From Clostridiales bacterium (GTDB lineage Bacteria > Bacillota_A > Clostridia > Christensenellales > Borkfalkiaceae): DNA of 16,133 nucleotides. The DNA is taken from the NCBI GenBank assembly GCA_015055785.1, contig SVHQ01000018.1:1-16133 (forward strand). Reading direction: 5' to 3'. How positions within the stretch are numbered: position 1 is the stretch's first letter; every line of letters begins with the position of its first letter. Below the pieces are notes generated by a model that was given only the letters and a program-made list of their open reading frames with translations, did not search any database and was not told where the DNA came from. Made by a program: the position numbers and the translations under genes. Positions 7,458 to 15,087 of this stretch are shown piece by piece.

Positions 7458-7480
7458 TTCAACGCGTACATGGTATGTCT
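7458..7480 (+). repeat. Interspersed spacer repeat, copy 1
   Basis: TTCAACGCGTACATGGTATG followed by TCT. It lies in the 44-base spacer between the lipoprotein stop (two bases away) and nrdR. It matches copy 2 except for one C-to-T change near its end. The core can fold as GCGTAC-ATG-GTATG(C/T), with a G-U pair. Confidence 0.9.
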
Positions 7481-7482
7481 AT

Positions 7483-8970
7483 TTAATAATTTCTCACGAT
7501 AAATTGCGGTCTTTCAAAAGTATCGTCATAATAATATTGCCACGACTTGGGCGAGTAACGGAAATAGATATCGCCATCGTCCGTAGTGATTTTATATTCA
7601 CCACGTTCAAAATCACATTCATCTGCCCAGAACTGCATCACTTCTTCTTCATCCGTTTCCATGTTGCAACGATAGAGCGTATAAGCATAACGACGTCCCC
7701 AACCACCATAGCTTTCCGCTATAATATAATAAGCATAATCTCCGCACTTCGCGCCGATTTTACGCGACACTTCTTCCTGTGTATTTGACGAGCGTTCGGC
7801 AACTTCAGCGTAAGTCAATTCTTTTGTTTCCTGCAATTCACCTGTATTCGGATTTAAAAAATAATAATATTCGTTTGTGCCACTCTTGCCTTGACAACCA
7901 CCCTCACGAATAACCAATTCGTCTGCCTCAAAATACAAGGTACCATCATCAAAAAGATAATAGTTTGCAAAGCTCTCTTGTGCGTGCTCCCGAGTGAAAT
8001 CATACACCAATTGCAGACTAACCCCCTCTTCCGACAGGTCAAACGTATATAATTTACAGACTACCGTACCGTAATAATAAGAGGTTATTTGCTCTGCTTT
8101 AGGCCAAAAAATATCCATCGTTACGTATGTATTTTCATACTTCACATTTTTTGGCGTCCCCACCAACAAATATTTTTCGTTTCGAATGTATTCCACGCCG
8201 CTATCATAGGCAACCAATTCAAATAACTGCTTATCTACAATCTCATAGAAATACAAACCACTATATTCGTTATTTTGATTTTTTATGGCAAACCAAAAAC
8301 CTTCATTATTTACGTCTTTATAATATTGCACGTCATAATCGCGGAAATCGCCTGCAAAGGCAAACATAGCAACAGGTTCTTCCTGCTCCAACGCCGTATA
8401 TACAAACGCACCGTCTTGCCAATCCACAAGATAGTCCCCTGCTTCTTTATAACCCAACATCCAATTATCGTCCTCGGAAAGTATTTCACCGTCATATTTC
8501 ATACGCACCAGACGCCTATTATAATTGCTGTCATACATATTTAAAATAAGATAATCGGCTGTCATTTTATAGATGCTATCAACAGATAAATCTTCCGTTT
8601 CCCAAAAAAGCACTTCGGACGTTTGCTCCTTTATATCATAGCAAGCAAAGCAAGTTTTATATTCATACCAACTTTGTTCTGGCATTTCAAAAGACATCCG
8701 CAAACACAAATAAACATTATCATCCTTATATGCAAAATCTTGCACGTAATCCACCGCATATTCCTTGCTGTCGTTTTGCAGGCTTTCGATTAAGTATTCG
8801 CTCTCCTGACCTGTCGTTTTACTGCGTGAATTGGCATAATATATGTAATTCCCATCCCAATCAGCATACGAGTCGGGAGCCAAATCGTAGAGCGACGTAC
8901 AAGACGTCATAAAACAGCACGTCAATAAAATGATTATCGTTAAAATAACGCTTATGTTTCGCTTTTTCAT
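7483..8970 (-). CDS. Predicted lipoprotein of unknown function, possibly beta-propeller
   Basis: I do not recognise the family. The 495-aa product starts with a basic end (MKKRN), a hydrophobic stretch at 6-20 and the lipobox-like MTSC, so the mature lipoprotein would begin at Cys24, anchored to the outer face of the membrane. The rest is acidic and very rich in tyrosine and other aromatics. It has recurring strand-like phrases (DGNYIYYANSR, DDNVYLCLRM, DGTLYFEADELVI, CGDYAYYIIAE, DGDIYFRYS), which suggests a secreted beta-propeller-like fold of repeated blades. A very strong GGGGAGG lies eight bases before the ATG. It stands between rarA and nrdR, unrelated to either, and is framed by two same-direction copies of the 23-bp repeat. 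Ligand binding or cell-surface sensing is possible but unproven. Confidence 0.85.
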   Translation of the reverse strand: MKKRNISVILTIIILLTCCFMTSCTSLYDLAPDSYADWDGNYIYYANSRSKTTGQESEYLIESLQNDSKEYAVDYVQDFAYKDDNVYLCLRMSFEMPEQSWYEYKTCFACYDIKEQTSEVLFWETEDLSVDSIYKMTADYLILNMYDSNYNRRLVRMKYDGEILSEDDNWMLGYKEAGDYLVDWQDGAFVYTALEQEEPVAMFAFAGDFRDYDVQYYKDVNNEGFWFAIKNQNNEYSGLYFYEIVDKQLFELVAYDSGVEYIRNEKYLLVGTPKNVKYENTYVTMDIFWPKAEQITSYYYGTVVCKLYTFDLSEEGVSLQLVYDFTREHAQESFANYYLFDDGTLYFEADELVIREGGCQGKSGTNEYYYFLNPNTGELQETKELTYAEVAERSSNTQEEVSRKIGAKCGDYAYYIIAESYGGWGRRYAYTLYRCNMETDEEEVMQFWADECDFERGEYKITTDDGDIYFRYSPKSWQYYYDDTFERPQFIVRNY

Positions 8971-8997
8971 TCGTCTGCCTCCCCATCATTTATTTTA

Positions 8998-9020
8998 TTC
9001 AACGCGTACATGGTATGCCT
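8998..9020 (+). repeat. Interspersed spacer repeat, copy 2
   Basis: TTCAACGCGTACATGGTATG followed by CCT. It lies in the 60-base spacer between the rarA stop (10 bases away) and the lipoprotein start (27 bases away). It has the same orientation as copy 1, about 1.54 kb away, so the two frame the lipoprotein gene as direct repeats. Confidence 0.9.
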
Positions 9021-9030
9021 GTTTTTTAAA

Positions 9031-10338
9031 TCAGTTCTTCTTTCCTTTGCGTTTTCTGATTTCTTTCACTTCGTTTTCATAGCCATTATTGCTTGGAATA
9101 TAATAAATTTTATCCTTTAAAGTATCGGGCAAATATTGCTGTTCGACATACCCACCGTAATTGTGCGGATATTTATATTCCCTGCTATTCGCCTTATCCT
9201 CTTTACTGCCGAAACTGCTATCTTTTAAATAAGGCGGAATGTTATCGTCACGCGTATTTCTCGCATCCTCTACCGCCGCATACATCGCTTCCACTACCGA
9301 ATTGCTCTTGTCCGCTTCACAGACGTAAACAATCGCTTCCGCCAAGGGAATACGCGCCTCGGGATAGCCGATTTTCTCCAAAGCATACATTGCTGACGTT
9401 GCAATTTGCAAAGCTCTGGGATCTGCCATGCCTACGTCTTCCGCCGAATGCACCACCAAACGGCGCGCCACCAACATGGGGTCGCAACCGCCCTCAATCA
9501 AACGCATTGCATAATACAATGCTGCATTCGCGTCACTACCACGCAACGACTTACAAAACGCCGAAAGAAAATCATAATAGGAATCGTTGCTGTAAGAAAG
9601 TGCTTTTCGTTGAATGGACTGCTCAGCATCCGCCAAAGTCACGTGTACCTTTCCCTCGCTATCTGGCGTGGAAGTCATTGCCGCGAGTTCTAAAGCGTTA
9701 TAAGCCGAACGCAAATCTCCTGCCGCCATACGCGCGATATGTTCGATTGCGTCTGCATCTACGGTCAATTGCTGTTTTCCCAACCCCTTATGACGGTTTT
9801 TTATGGCTTTTTGCAACGCGCCAATGATATCTTCGTCAGTCAAATGCTTAAATTCAAATACACGACAGCGCGACACAATAGCCGGCGTCATGGAAGCATA
9901 AGGATTTTCCGTTGTCGAACCAATAAAAATAATCGTACCCTGTTCAATAGCAGGCAAGAGAGAATCGCTCTGCGTTTTATTGAAACGGTGACATTCATCC
10001 AACAGAAGATAGGTGCGCTTATTGTATAATTTCAAATTTTCGCGTGCCGTTTCCACTGCCTTTTTCACATCCGCGACACCTGCGTTTACGGCATTTAATT
10101 TAATAAACTCCCCGTCTGTTCGAAGGGCAATAATATTCGCAAGCGTTGTTTTTCCGCAACCAGGTGGCCCCCAAAAAATACAACTGCCCAAACGGTCTAT
10201 CGCGATAGCGCGACGAAGCAACGAACCCTCTGCCACAATATGCTGCTGCCCAATAAATTCATCCAGTGTATTCGCACGCATACGTTCCGCCAAAGGTTTC
10301 GCCGTTTCTTCGTTTCTGTTGAAGTCAAATAAATCCAT
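9031..10338 (-). CDS. rarA: Replication-associated recombination protein RarA (MgsA/WRNIP1 family AAA+ ATPase)
   Basis: RarA is a clamp-loader-like ATPase that acts at stalled or blocked replication forks and binds single-strand DNA-binding protein. The 435-aa product has normal length. I see the conserved entry PLAERMRANTLDEFIGQQHIV (15-35), Walker A GPPGCGKT (57-64), Walker B LLLDECHRF with Asp114-Glu115, sensor 1 GSTTENP (140-146) and SRCR at 156-159. The C-terminal tetramerisation region follows, including RLVVHSAEDVGMADPRAL and the closing YKYPHNYGGYV motif typical of the family. It starts 15 bases after the patatin-like gene, with AGG-rich bases between, and ends in TGA. It may be co-expressed with that lipase gene, but no functional link is known to me. 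Confidence 0.96.
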   Translation of the reverse strand: MDLFDFNRNEETAKPLAERMRANTLDEFIGQQHIVAEGSLLRRAIAIDRLGSCIFWGPPGCGKTTLANIIALRTDGEFIKLNAVNAGVADVKKAVETARENLKLYNKRTYLLLDECHRFNKTQSDSLLPAIEQGTIIFIGSTTENPYASMTPAIVSRCRVFEFKHLTDEDIIGALQKAIKNRHKGLGKQQLTVDADAIEHIARMAAGDLRSAYNALELAAMTSTPDSEGKVHVTLADAEQSIQRKALSYSNDSYYDFLSAFCKSLRGSDANAALYYAMRLIEGGCDPMLVARRLVVHSAEDVGMADPRALQIATSAMYALEKIGYPEARIPLAEAIVYVCEADKSNSVVEAMYAAVEDARNTRDDNIPPYLKDSSFGSKEDKANSREYKYPHNYGGYVEQQYLPDTLKDKIYYIPSNNGYENEVKEIRKRKGKKN

Positions 10339-10353
10339 ATCCTACCTGTCTGC

Positions 10354-11136
10354 TCAGTTTTCTATAATTTTCTTAATCTTTTCTACGTTTTCCTTACCCG
10401 ATTCATAACCCTTTTCATAGGCAAAGTTCAGGTTTTTAAAGGTGTATTGGCTCATATCGCCAAGCGCAGGTTCTATCCACAAATCGATGATATCCTTGTT
10501 GTCCTCAAACTTACGTTTTGTAATGTAATTAGACATGATATCAATCGTTTCCAAAAGCACGTTAATCGTTCCCGGTGTATCTTCCTTGCAGTTTTGCGTG
10601 CCCAGTACGTCCACGCCGACCACGATATCCGCACCCATATTTTTCACCTGCACGCAAGGCACACGTTCGATAATCGCGCCATCCACAAGCCTCATGCCGT
10701 TTCTTTCCGAAGGACAGAATACAGACGGAATCGTGGACGAAGCCACAACTGCGTCCAATACGCTCCCCTCGGAAAATTCAACAACGCTCTGCGTCAACAT
10801 ATCCACCGCCACGCAATGAAAGGGAATTTTTAAATCGGAAAATTCCAAATCCCCAATGTGTTTTACCAAAAAATCACGTACTCTTTGCGGTGCAAATAAA
10901 CCACCGCGTTGACGAGTCGGTTTGATGATATCAAAAAAGCGCAACGCCATGACCTTTTCGTGTAATTTGTTCAAGTCCATACCCGAAGCGTAGGCCGCAC
11001 CCACAACCGACCCCATCGAACAGCCTGTAATATAATCTGGTTTAATGCCCTCTTCTTCCATTGCCTGCAAAAAACCAATATGCGCAATACCGCGAGCACC
11101 GCCCGCACCTAATGCAAATCCCAGTTTTTTAGACAT
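10354..11136 (-). CDS. Patatin-like phospholipase (RssA/YchK type)
   Basis: This is a probable serine acyl hydrolase acting on lipids; the physiological substrate is unknown. Counting from the ATG at 11136 it has 260 aa. The oxyanion-hole motif is GAGGARG (10-16), the nucleophile elbow is GCSMG (Ser40), and the second member of the Ser-Asp dyad is in VDGA (Asp152). No signal peptide or membrane segment is visible, so it should be cytoplasmic. GAGG lies nine bases before this ATG and the relatives begin near MxKKLGLALGGGGARG. An in-frame ATG 36 bases earlier (11172) also has a good AAGGGG site and would add MRKIIKNKRKKE, so the start is not certain. It precedes rarA by 15 bases. The ending is TGA. 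Confidence 0.92.
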   Translation of the reverse strand: MSKKLGFALGAGGARGIAHIGFLQAMEEEGIKPDYITGCSMGSVVGAAYASGMDLNKLHEKVMALRFFDIIKPTRQRGGLFAPQRVRDFLVKHIGDLEFSDLKIPFHCVAVDMLTQSVVEFSEGSVLDAVVASSTIPSVFCPSERNGMRLVDGAIIERVPCVQVKNMGADIVVGVDVLGTQNCKEDTPGTINVLLETIDIMSNYITKRKFEDNKDIIDLWIEPALGDMSQYTFKNLNFAYEKGYESGKENVEKIKKIIEN

Positions 11137-11173
11137 TTCCTTTTTCCTCTTATTTTTTATAATTTTTCTCATA

Positions 11174-11216
11174 TATGCCCCTTAATTTTATTATATGTAT
11201 CTTAAAATAGGGCATA
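11174..11216 (-). promoter_or_regulatory. Inverted repeat covering the upstream ribosome binding site of the patatin gene
   Basis: TATGCCC (11174-11180) pairs with GGGCATA (11210-11216), and inside it ATTTTA (11185-11190) pairs with TAAAAT (11203-11208). In the minus-strand RNA this would bury the AAGGGG site serving the ATG at 11172, leaving the internal ATG at 11136 free. The distal arm belongs to repeat copy 3. A regulatory effect is inference. Confidence 0.35.
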
Positions 11217-11232
11217 CCATGTACGCGTTGAA
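11210..11232 (-). repeat. Interspersed spacer repeat, copy 3 (inverted)
   Basis: On the minus strand this reads TTCAACGCGTACATGGTATG followed by CCC. It is opposite in direction to copies 1, 2 and 4. It lies 21 bases after the pheA stop and before the patatin-like gene. Confidence 0.9.
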
Positions 11233-11253
11233 ACGTAAATTATAACATATTCT

Positions 11254-12108
11254 TTAATCGCGACTGTAAGCGCCAATCAATTTACATTCCAACGTATCTT
11301 TCTTAATAGCTTCCAACATTTCCTGCACTTCAGCAGTACCGATATCGCAATCTGCTTCAATAAAGAAACGATAATCACCTGGACGATTTTTAACGGGTCT
11401 GCTTTCGATTTTCGTCATGTTGATGCCGTGTTTTGCAATAATTTGCAACAATTCCACAAGACTGCCAGGTCTGTGCGGACAAACTGCAGACAAGAACACG
11501 CGCGCGCTGTGTGCTGGCAAGGCTTTCTCCCCTTTCTTGATTAATAAGAAATGGGTGAAATTGTGTTTTTCATCGGAAATACACTCTTCGCCAACCACAA
11601 AACCGCTGCGCAAATGAGCAGCATGTGCGCCCGCGATTGCCGCGCTCTTCCCCGAATCATCCTCCATTGCTTTCGTGATACCAAAAGCCGTAGATTCCGC
11701 TTCACGCAAGGATGCAAAAGGCATTTCTTTACTTAAAAACGCCGCGCACTGGTCGAGTGCTTGACGGTGGGAATACACTCTGCCGATTTGGGAAAGCGAC
11801 ACTCCTTCCTTATGGATTAAACGATGTTCGATGCGCAAAATGTATTCTTTTACAGCAAACAAGCCGTCCGTATCCTGCAACAAATCGAGATTTTGCGAAA
11901 CTCCACCCTGCAACGTATTTTCAATTGGCAACGCTGCCGCGTCCACTTTCCCCGTTTCCACCGCAGCCAACACTTCAGGGAAATTGCGGAATGGGATGCA
12001 TTCATCCCATTCGTTCGCTACCTTCTCGCCCTTTGATTCACTTTCTAAAAACGCCTTTGCAGCCAAGTGTGAATAGCTACCTTCCGGCCCTAAAAATGCA
12101 ATTTTCAT
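11254..12108 (-). CDS. pheA: Prephenate dehydratase with ACT domain
   Basis: The enzyme turns prephenate into phenylpyruvate, the branch to phenylalanine. The 284-aa product is a monofunctional form without a chorismate mutase domain. The catalytic part (about 1-190) has GPEGSYSHLAA (7-17), LPIENTLQGGV (60-70) and YSHRQALDQC (112-121). The family TRF motif appears as NFTHF (183-187): the essential Thr185 is kept but arginine is replaced by His186. The ACT domain (about 203-278) carries PGSLVELL and ESRP (235-238), the usual phenylalanine-binding sequences, so feedback inhibition is expected. GAGGT lies six bases before the ATG. It follows the DAHP synthase gene by 35 bases, so the entry and a terminal branch of aromatic synthesis are probably co-expressed. 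Confidence 0.95.
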   Translation of the reverse strand: MKIAFLGPEGSYSHLAAKAFLESESKGEKVANEWDECIPFRNFPEVLAAVETGKVDAAALPIENTLQGGVSQNLDLLQDTDGLFAVKEYILRIEHRLIHKEGVSLSQIGRVYSHRQALDQCAAFLSKEMPFASLREAESTAFGITKAMEDDSGKSAAIAGAHAAHLRSGFVVGEECISDEKHNFTHFLLIKKGEKALPAHSARVFLSAVCPHRPGSLVELLQIIAKHGINMTKIESRPVKNRPGDYRFFIEADCDIGTAEVQEMLEAIKKDTLECKLIGAYSRD

Positions 12109-12143
12109 ATTTACCTCTTCTTTTACTCACTTACATGCGTTTC

Positions 12144-13166
12144 TTACACCTGTTCAGCAATATTGCAAAGCAATCTTTCCGTATCTTCCCAGCCCAAACA
12201 AGGGTCTGTAATCGATTTACCAAACACTTCGTCGTGTGCCTGATTGCCTTCCACCAAAAAGCTTTCAATCATAAAGCCCTTTACTATCTTTTTAAACGCA
12301 TCGTCAAAACGACGGTTTTGCATTACTTCTTCCGCAATACGAATTTGCTGTTTGAATTTCTTTGCGGAATTGGAGTGATTTGTATCTATGATGATCGCAG
12401 GGTTTTCTAATTTACTGCCGCGATACATTTCCTCAAGCTGCATCACCGTTTCATAATGGAAATTGGGCACATCTGCGCCTGAACCGTCCACACCACCACG
12501 CAAAATTGCATGTGCATACGGATTGCCGTCCGAGCTAACTTGATAGTTGCGATATTTAAAAATCTGCGGGCTTTGCGCTGCAAAAATCGAATTGACAAGT
12601 GCAATAATATTACCGCTCATGGGATTTTTTAAGCCCACGGGCGCGTCAACGCCGCTTGCAACCTGACGGTGGAGTTGGTCTTCCACACTACGCGCCCCCA
12701 CTGCGTGATAGGAAAGAAGATCTTCTACATACGCCGTGTTTTCAGGATAGAGCATTTCGTCCGCCGACGTCAAACCCGATTCGTTGATTGCAGCAAGGTG
12801 CAACGCACGAATACTGCGAATACCGCGCACAATGTCCGCCGTTCCCTCAGGATCGGGCTGTAAAAACATACCTTTATAACCCACGCCTTTTGTTCTGGGT
12901 TTGTTCGTGTAAATACGAGGCACGATTACGAGTTTATCCTTGACTTTTTCGTTTAATTTCCCCAAACGGGAAATATATTCAAGCGTAGGCGCAGGCTCAT
13001 GCGCAGAGCAAGGCCCCACTACCACGAGCATTTTATCGCTTCTGCCTGCGATAACGTCGCGAATTTCTTCATCACGTGCTTTCTTGATTTTCTTCATTTC
13101 TGGGCTCAAAGGTGATTCCGAAATAAATTCTTCGGGCTCTGGAATGAAATACTGCTTTTCCAACAT
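12144..13166 (-). CDS. aroF: 3-deoxy-7-phosphoheptulonate synthase (type I alpha, AroF/G/H-like)
   Basis: DAHP synthase condenses phosphoenolpyruvate and erythrose 4-phosphate, the first step of the shikimate pathway. The 340-aa product belongs to the E. coli AroF/G/H type: GPCSAH (51-56), the PEP-binding RIYTNKPRTKGVGYKG (84-99), PVGLKNPMSGN (176-186), GNPYAHAILRGG (214-225) and DTNHSNS (261-267). Predicted metal ligands are Cys53, His264, Glu301 and Asp321. There is no N-terminal ACT or chorismate mutase domain, so any feedback would use the family's own inhibitor pocket; I cannot tell which amino acid. An AAGGAG site lies about 10 bases before the ATG. It sits between coaD (28-base gap) and pheA (35-base gap). 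The letter in the gene symbol is nominal. Confidence 0.95.
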   Translation of the reverse strand: MLEKQYFIPEPEEFISESPLSPEMKKIKKARDEEIRDVIAGRSDKMLVVVGPCSAHEPAPTLEYISRLGKLNEKVKDKLVIVPRIYTNKPRTKGVGYKGMFLQPDPEGTADIVRGIRSIRALHLAAINESGLTSADEMLYPENTAYVEDLLSYHAVGARSVEDQLHRQVASGVDAPVGLKNPMSGNIIALVNSIFAAQSPQIFKYRNYQVSSDGNPYAHAILRGGVDGSGADVPNFHYETVMQLEEMYRGSKLENPAIIIDTNHSNSAKKFKQQIRIAEEVMQNRRFDDAFKKIVKGFMIESFLVEGNQAHDEVFGKSITDPCLGWEDTERLLCNIAEQV

Positions 13167-13194
13167 AATTCAAAATCTCCTTTTTATAAAAATT

Positions 13195-13680
13195 CTACTT
13201 TTTTTCAATATATTTTCTTACATTGTCCGACACGTATTCGTCGATCGGTGTGCCAAATTTAAGGCTGTTTCGCACCATGGACGAACTGACGTGCAACAAT
13301 TCCTGCGGACAAGGCAAATACACCGCCGTAATCGTCTTGTCCAATTTTTTGCTCGCGTAAAAATTCGCATTTTCAAAATCTAAATCTATACCGTTTCGAA
13401 TTCCGCGAACGTAAATTTTCGTGTTTTCTTGCTTTAAAAGCTCCGCCACCGTACCATTAAATTGAATAATTTTAACGCGTGGTTCGTTTGCAAAATCCAA
13501 AGCAAGCATTTCCATGCGTTGTTCTATTGTAAAACAAGGCTGTTTGGACGGATTGACCAACAACGCCACCACCACTTCATCAAACAATACAAGACATTCC
13601 TCAATCAAGGCTTTGTGCCCAAGCGTAGGCGGATCAAACGTCCCAGCAAACACACATTTTCTATTTTCTACATTTTCCAT
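13195..13680 (-). CDS. coaD: Phosphopantetheine adenylyltransferase
   Basis: CoaD transfers AMP to 4'-phosphopantetheine to make dephospho-CoA, the penultimate step of CoA synthesis. The 161-aa length is typical. I see the nucleotidyltransferase motif GTFDPPTLGH (13-22, with the T/HxGH element ending in His22), the family's RGIRNGIDLDFE, and the SSSMVR version of the ISSTxVR ATP-binding motif near residue 130. It begins three bases after the rsmD stop, and its GGAG lies inside the end of rsmD. The rsmD-coaD pair is a widely conserved neighbourhood in Bacillota. It ends with TAG. Confidence 0.96.
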   Translation of the reverse strand: MENVENRKCVFAGTFDPPTLGHKALIEECLVLFDEVVVALLVNPSKQPCFTIEQRMEMLALDFANEPRVKIIQFNGTVAELLKQENTKIYVRGIRNGIDLDFENANFYASKKLDKTITAVYLPCPQELLHVSSSMVRNSLKFGTPIDEYVSDNVRKYIEKK

Positions 13681-13683
13681 ACG

Positions 13684-14250
13684 TTAATTCTCCGCTCTTT
13701 CCTGCGCCTGCCGACGGAAGAAGGTGATATACGTTTTGCCGTACTTTCTCTCGTCATATTTTTCCAAACCCTCTATTTCTCCTTGGAACGGTCTGTCGCG
13801 TTCGTAAACGGCAATACCGTCTTTGGAAAGAAGTTGCTTTTCGGATATCTTCTTCAACGCCTTTTCGCCATAATCAAAACGGTAAGGGGGGTCAATCAAA
13901 ATCAAATCAAACGCCCCTCTCACGCTTTCCAAACATACAAGATAATCATAATTGTACAGCTTGGCTTCCTCACCGTTTACAGGAATTTTCAGCGCCGCAA
14001 GATTCTTTTTTAAAATAGCAAGGCTTGCTTTTGCACAGTCGTTAAAAACCACCTCTTTGGCACCGCGAGATAAGCTCTCTAACCCCAATGCACCGCTACC
14101 GCAAAATAAATCCAGCACACGCGCACCGTACATTTTTAACGATAAAATATTAAAAAGCGATTCTTTGGCTCTGTCGGAAGTCGGGCGCACATCCTCGCCT
14201 GCAAACTCCGCCAAAACCCTGCTTCTATATTTTCCGCCGATAATTCTCAT
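13684..14250 (-). CDS. rsmD: 16S rRNA (guanine(966)-N(2))-methyltransferase RsmD
   Basis: RsmD methylates G966 of 16S rRNA during assembly of the small ribosomal subunit. The 188-aa product begins with the diagnostic MRIIGGKYRSR and VRPTSDRAKESLFNIL (21-36). The SAM-binding motif is VLDLFCGSGALGLE (45-58), and the catalytic motif is IDPPY (119-123), matching the family's N/DPPY. A GAGG lies about eight bases before the ATG. It is directly followed by coaD and preceded by an unrelated membrane-protein gene with repeat copy 4 in the spacer. No anomalies are seen. Confidence 0.96.
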   Translation of the reverse strand: MRIIGGKYRSRVLAEFAGEDVRPTSDRAKESLFNILSLKMYGARVLDLFCGSGALGLESLSRGAKEVVFNDCAKASLAILKKNLAALKIPVNGEEAKLYNYDYLVCLESVRGAFDLILIDPPYRFDYGEKALKKISEKQLLSKDGIAVYERDRPFQGEIEGLEKYDERKYGKTYITFFRRQAQERAEN

Positions 14251-14284
14251 AGTTTCGCCTCGTCATTTTTTAACGCTTATAAAT

Positions 14285-14302
14285 TTCAACGCGTACATGC
14301 CT
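14285..14302 (+). repeat. Interspersed spacer repeat, copy 4 (internally shortened)
   Basis: TTCAACGCGTACATG followed directly by CCT. Compared with copy 2, five bases between the two ATG trinucleotides are gone, as expected from slippage between short direct repeats. It lies three bases after the stop of the membrane-protein gene and 34 bases before rsmD. Confidence 0.8.
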
Positions 14303-14305
14303 GCC

Positions 14306-15037
14306 TTATTTACGTTTTTTAGGCTTTGTGCCAGGCAATGCGCCATAGTTGATTTTCTTTTCTTTATTCACCTCAGCAGCAGCTGCTCTATCTGCCATTT
14401 CCTGCTGACGAACCGCCTTATTTCTACGCGCGTACGCACCGATAATATAAAAGACGCCTGCAACAATAACGGGCAACAATCCCAAAAGCCCCGAAAGGAA
14501 ATAATTGGCGTAAATGCCTGCATGGTTCATGCAATAAAAAGGCAAAACCGACCAACCAGAAAGGAAGAAACAAATCAACACCACAACCGCCAACGTGCCG
14601 CCGCTCATTTCACCGTCGATTTTATCCTGATTACAGCCGAAAATAATCGCTGTAACAATGGGCAAAACCGCCATAAAACCGCCAATAGCAAAGCCTTTCC
14701 AATCGCGATATTCTTTCGCTTCTTTATGAGAAGAAATCTTATAAGCCATGCCGTAAGATTCTGCCGTGGTACGTTTGATATTACCCGATACGAGCATTTC
14801 GTAATGTTGCCCTCCGCAAGCCCACATTATCAAAGCCGTGTATGCCAAAGCACCCACAGCACAGACAATCGTCCAAAGCAATTTTGTATTATCCCAAACG
14901 ATTTTTTCGCCTTTAAGCGTCAACATCAACAAAATTGCGCTGGCACAACCATACATGAACAATGCAGGAATCGAGTCTTTAAACAATTCCCACGTTTGTC
15001 TGCCGATTTTTTTCAACGTTTTCTTTACTTCTGCCAT
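14306..15037 (-). CDS. Integral membrane protein of unknown function
   Basis: I do not recognise the family. The 243-aa product has a basic, amphipathic N-terminus and about five hydrophobic segments at 23-41, 52-74, 115-134, 147-167 and 178-201. It ends with a charged cytoplasmic-type tail rich in Lys/Arg and Ala (204-243), closing in KPKKRK. No catalytic or transport motif is visible; small glycine-rich turns (GGFMA, SGLLGLL) are ordinary for membrane helices. GGAGAG lies before the ATG with good spacing. It lies between the formyl-THF cyclo-ligase gene (50-base gap) and rsmD, neither of which explains it. The basic tail could touch nucleic acid or acidic lipid, but this is speculation. Confidence 0.85.
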   Translation of the reverse strand: MAEVKKTLKKIGRQTWELFKDSIPALFMYGCASAILLMLTLKGEKIVWDNTKLLWTIVCAVGALAYTALIMWACGGQHYEMLVSGNIKRTTAESYGMAYKISSHKEAKEYRDWKGFAIGGFMAVLPIVTAIIFGCNQDKIDGEMSGGTLAVVVLICFFLSGWSVLPFYCMNHAGIYANYFLSGLLGLLPVIVAGVFYIIGAYARRNKAVRQQEMADRAAAAEVNKEKKINYGALPGTKPKKRK

Positions 15038-15087
15038 TTTGTTCTCTCCAATTTTTCTTTCGTTTTACCTATCTTTTATTCCATAAA

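Noticed and set aside
9093..9827. Plus-strand open frame of 244 codons opposite rarA
   Set aside because: It is antisense to strongly conserved rarA, and its His/Pro/Arg-rich translation is typical of a shadow frame.
11233..11253. TATAAT on the minus strand before the patatin-like gene as a promoter
   Set aside because: No acceptable -35 element lies 16-18 bases upstream; the AT-rich spacer makes a chance match likely.
12109..12143. T-box or tryptophan/phenylalanine leader before pheA or aroF
   Set aside because: The spacers are only 35 and 28 bases, too short for a leader, and no T-box sequence is present.
7458..14302. Spacer repeats as a CRISPR array or att sites of an integrated element
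   Set aside because: The copies are kilobases apart with ordinary genes between them, one is inverted, and no integrase or cas gene is present.
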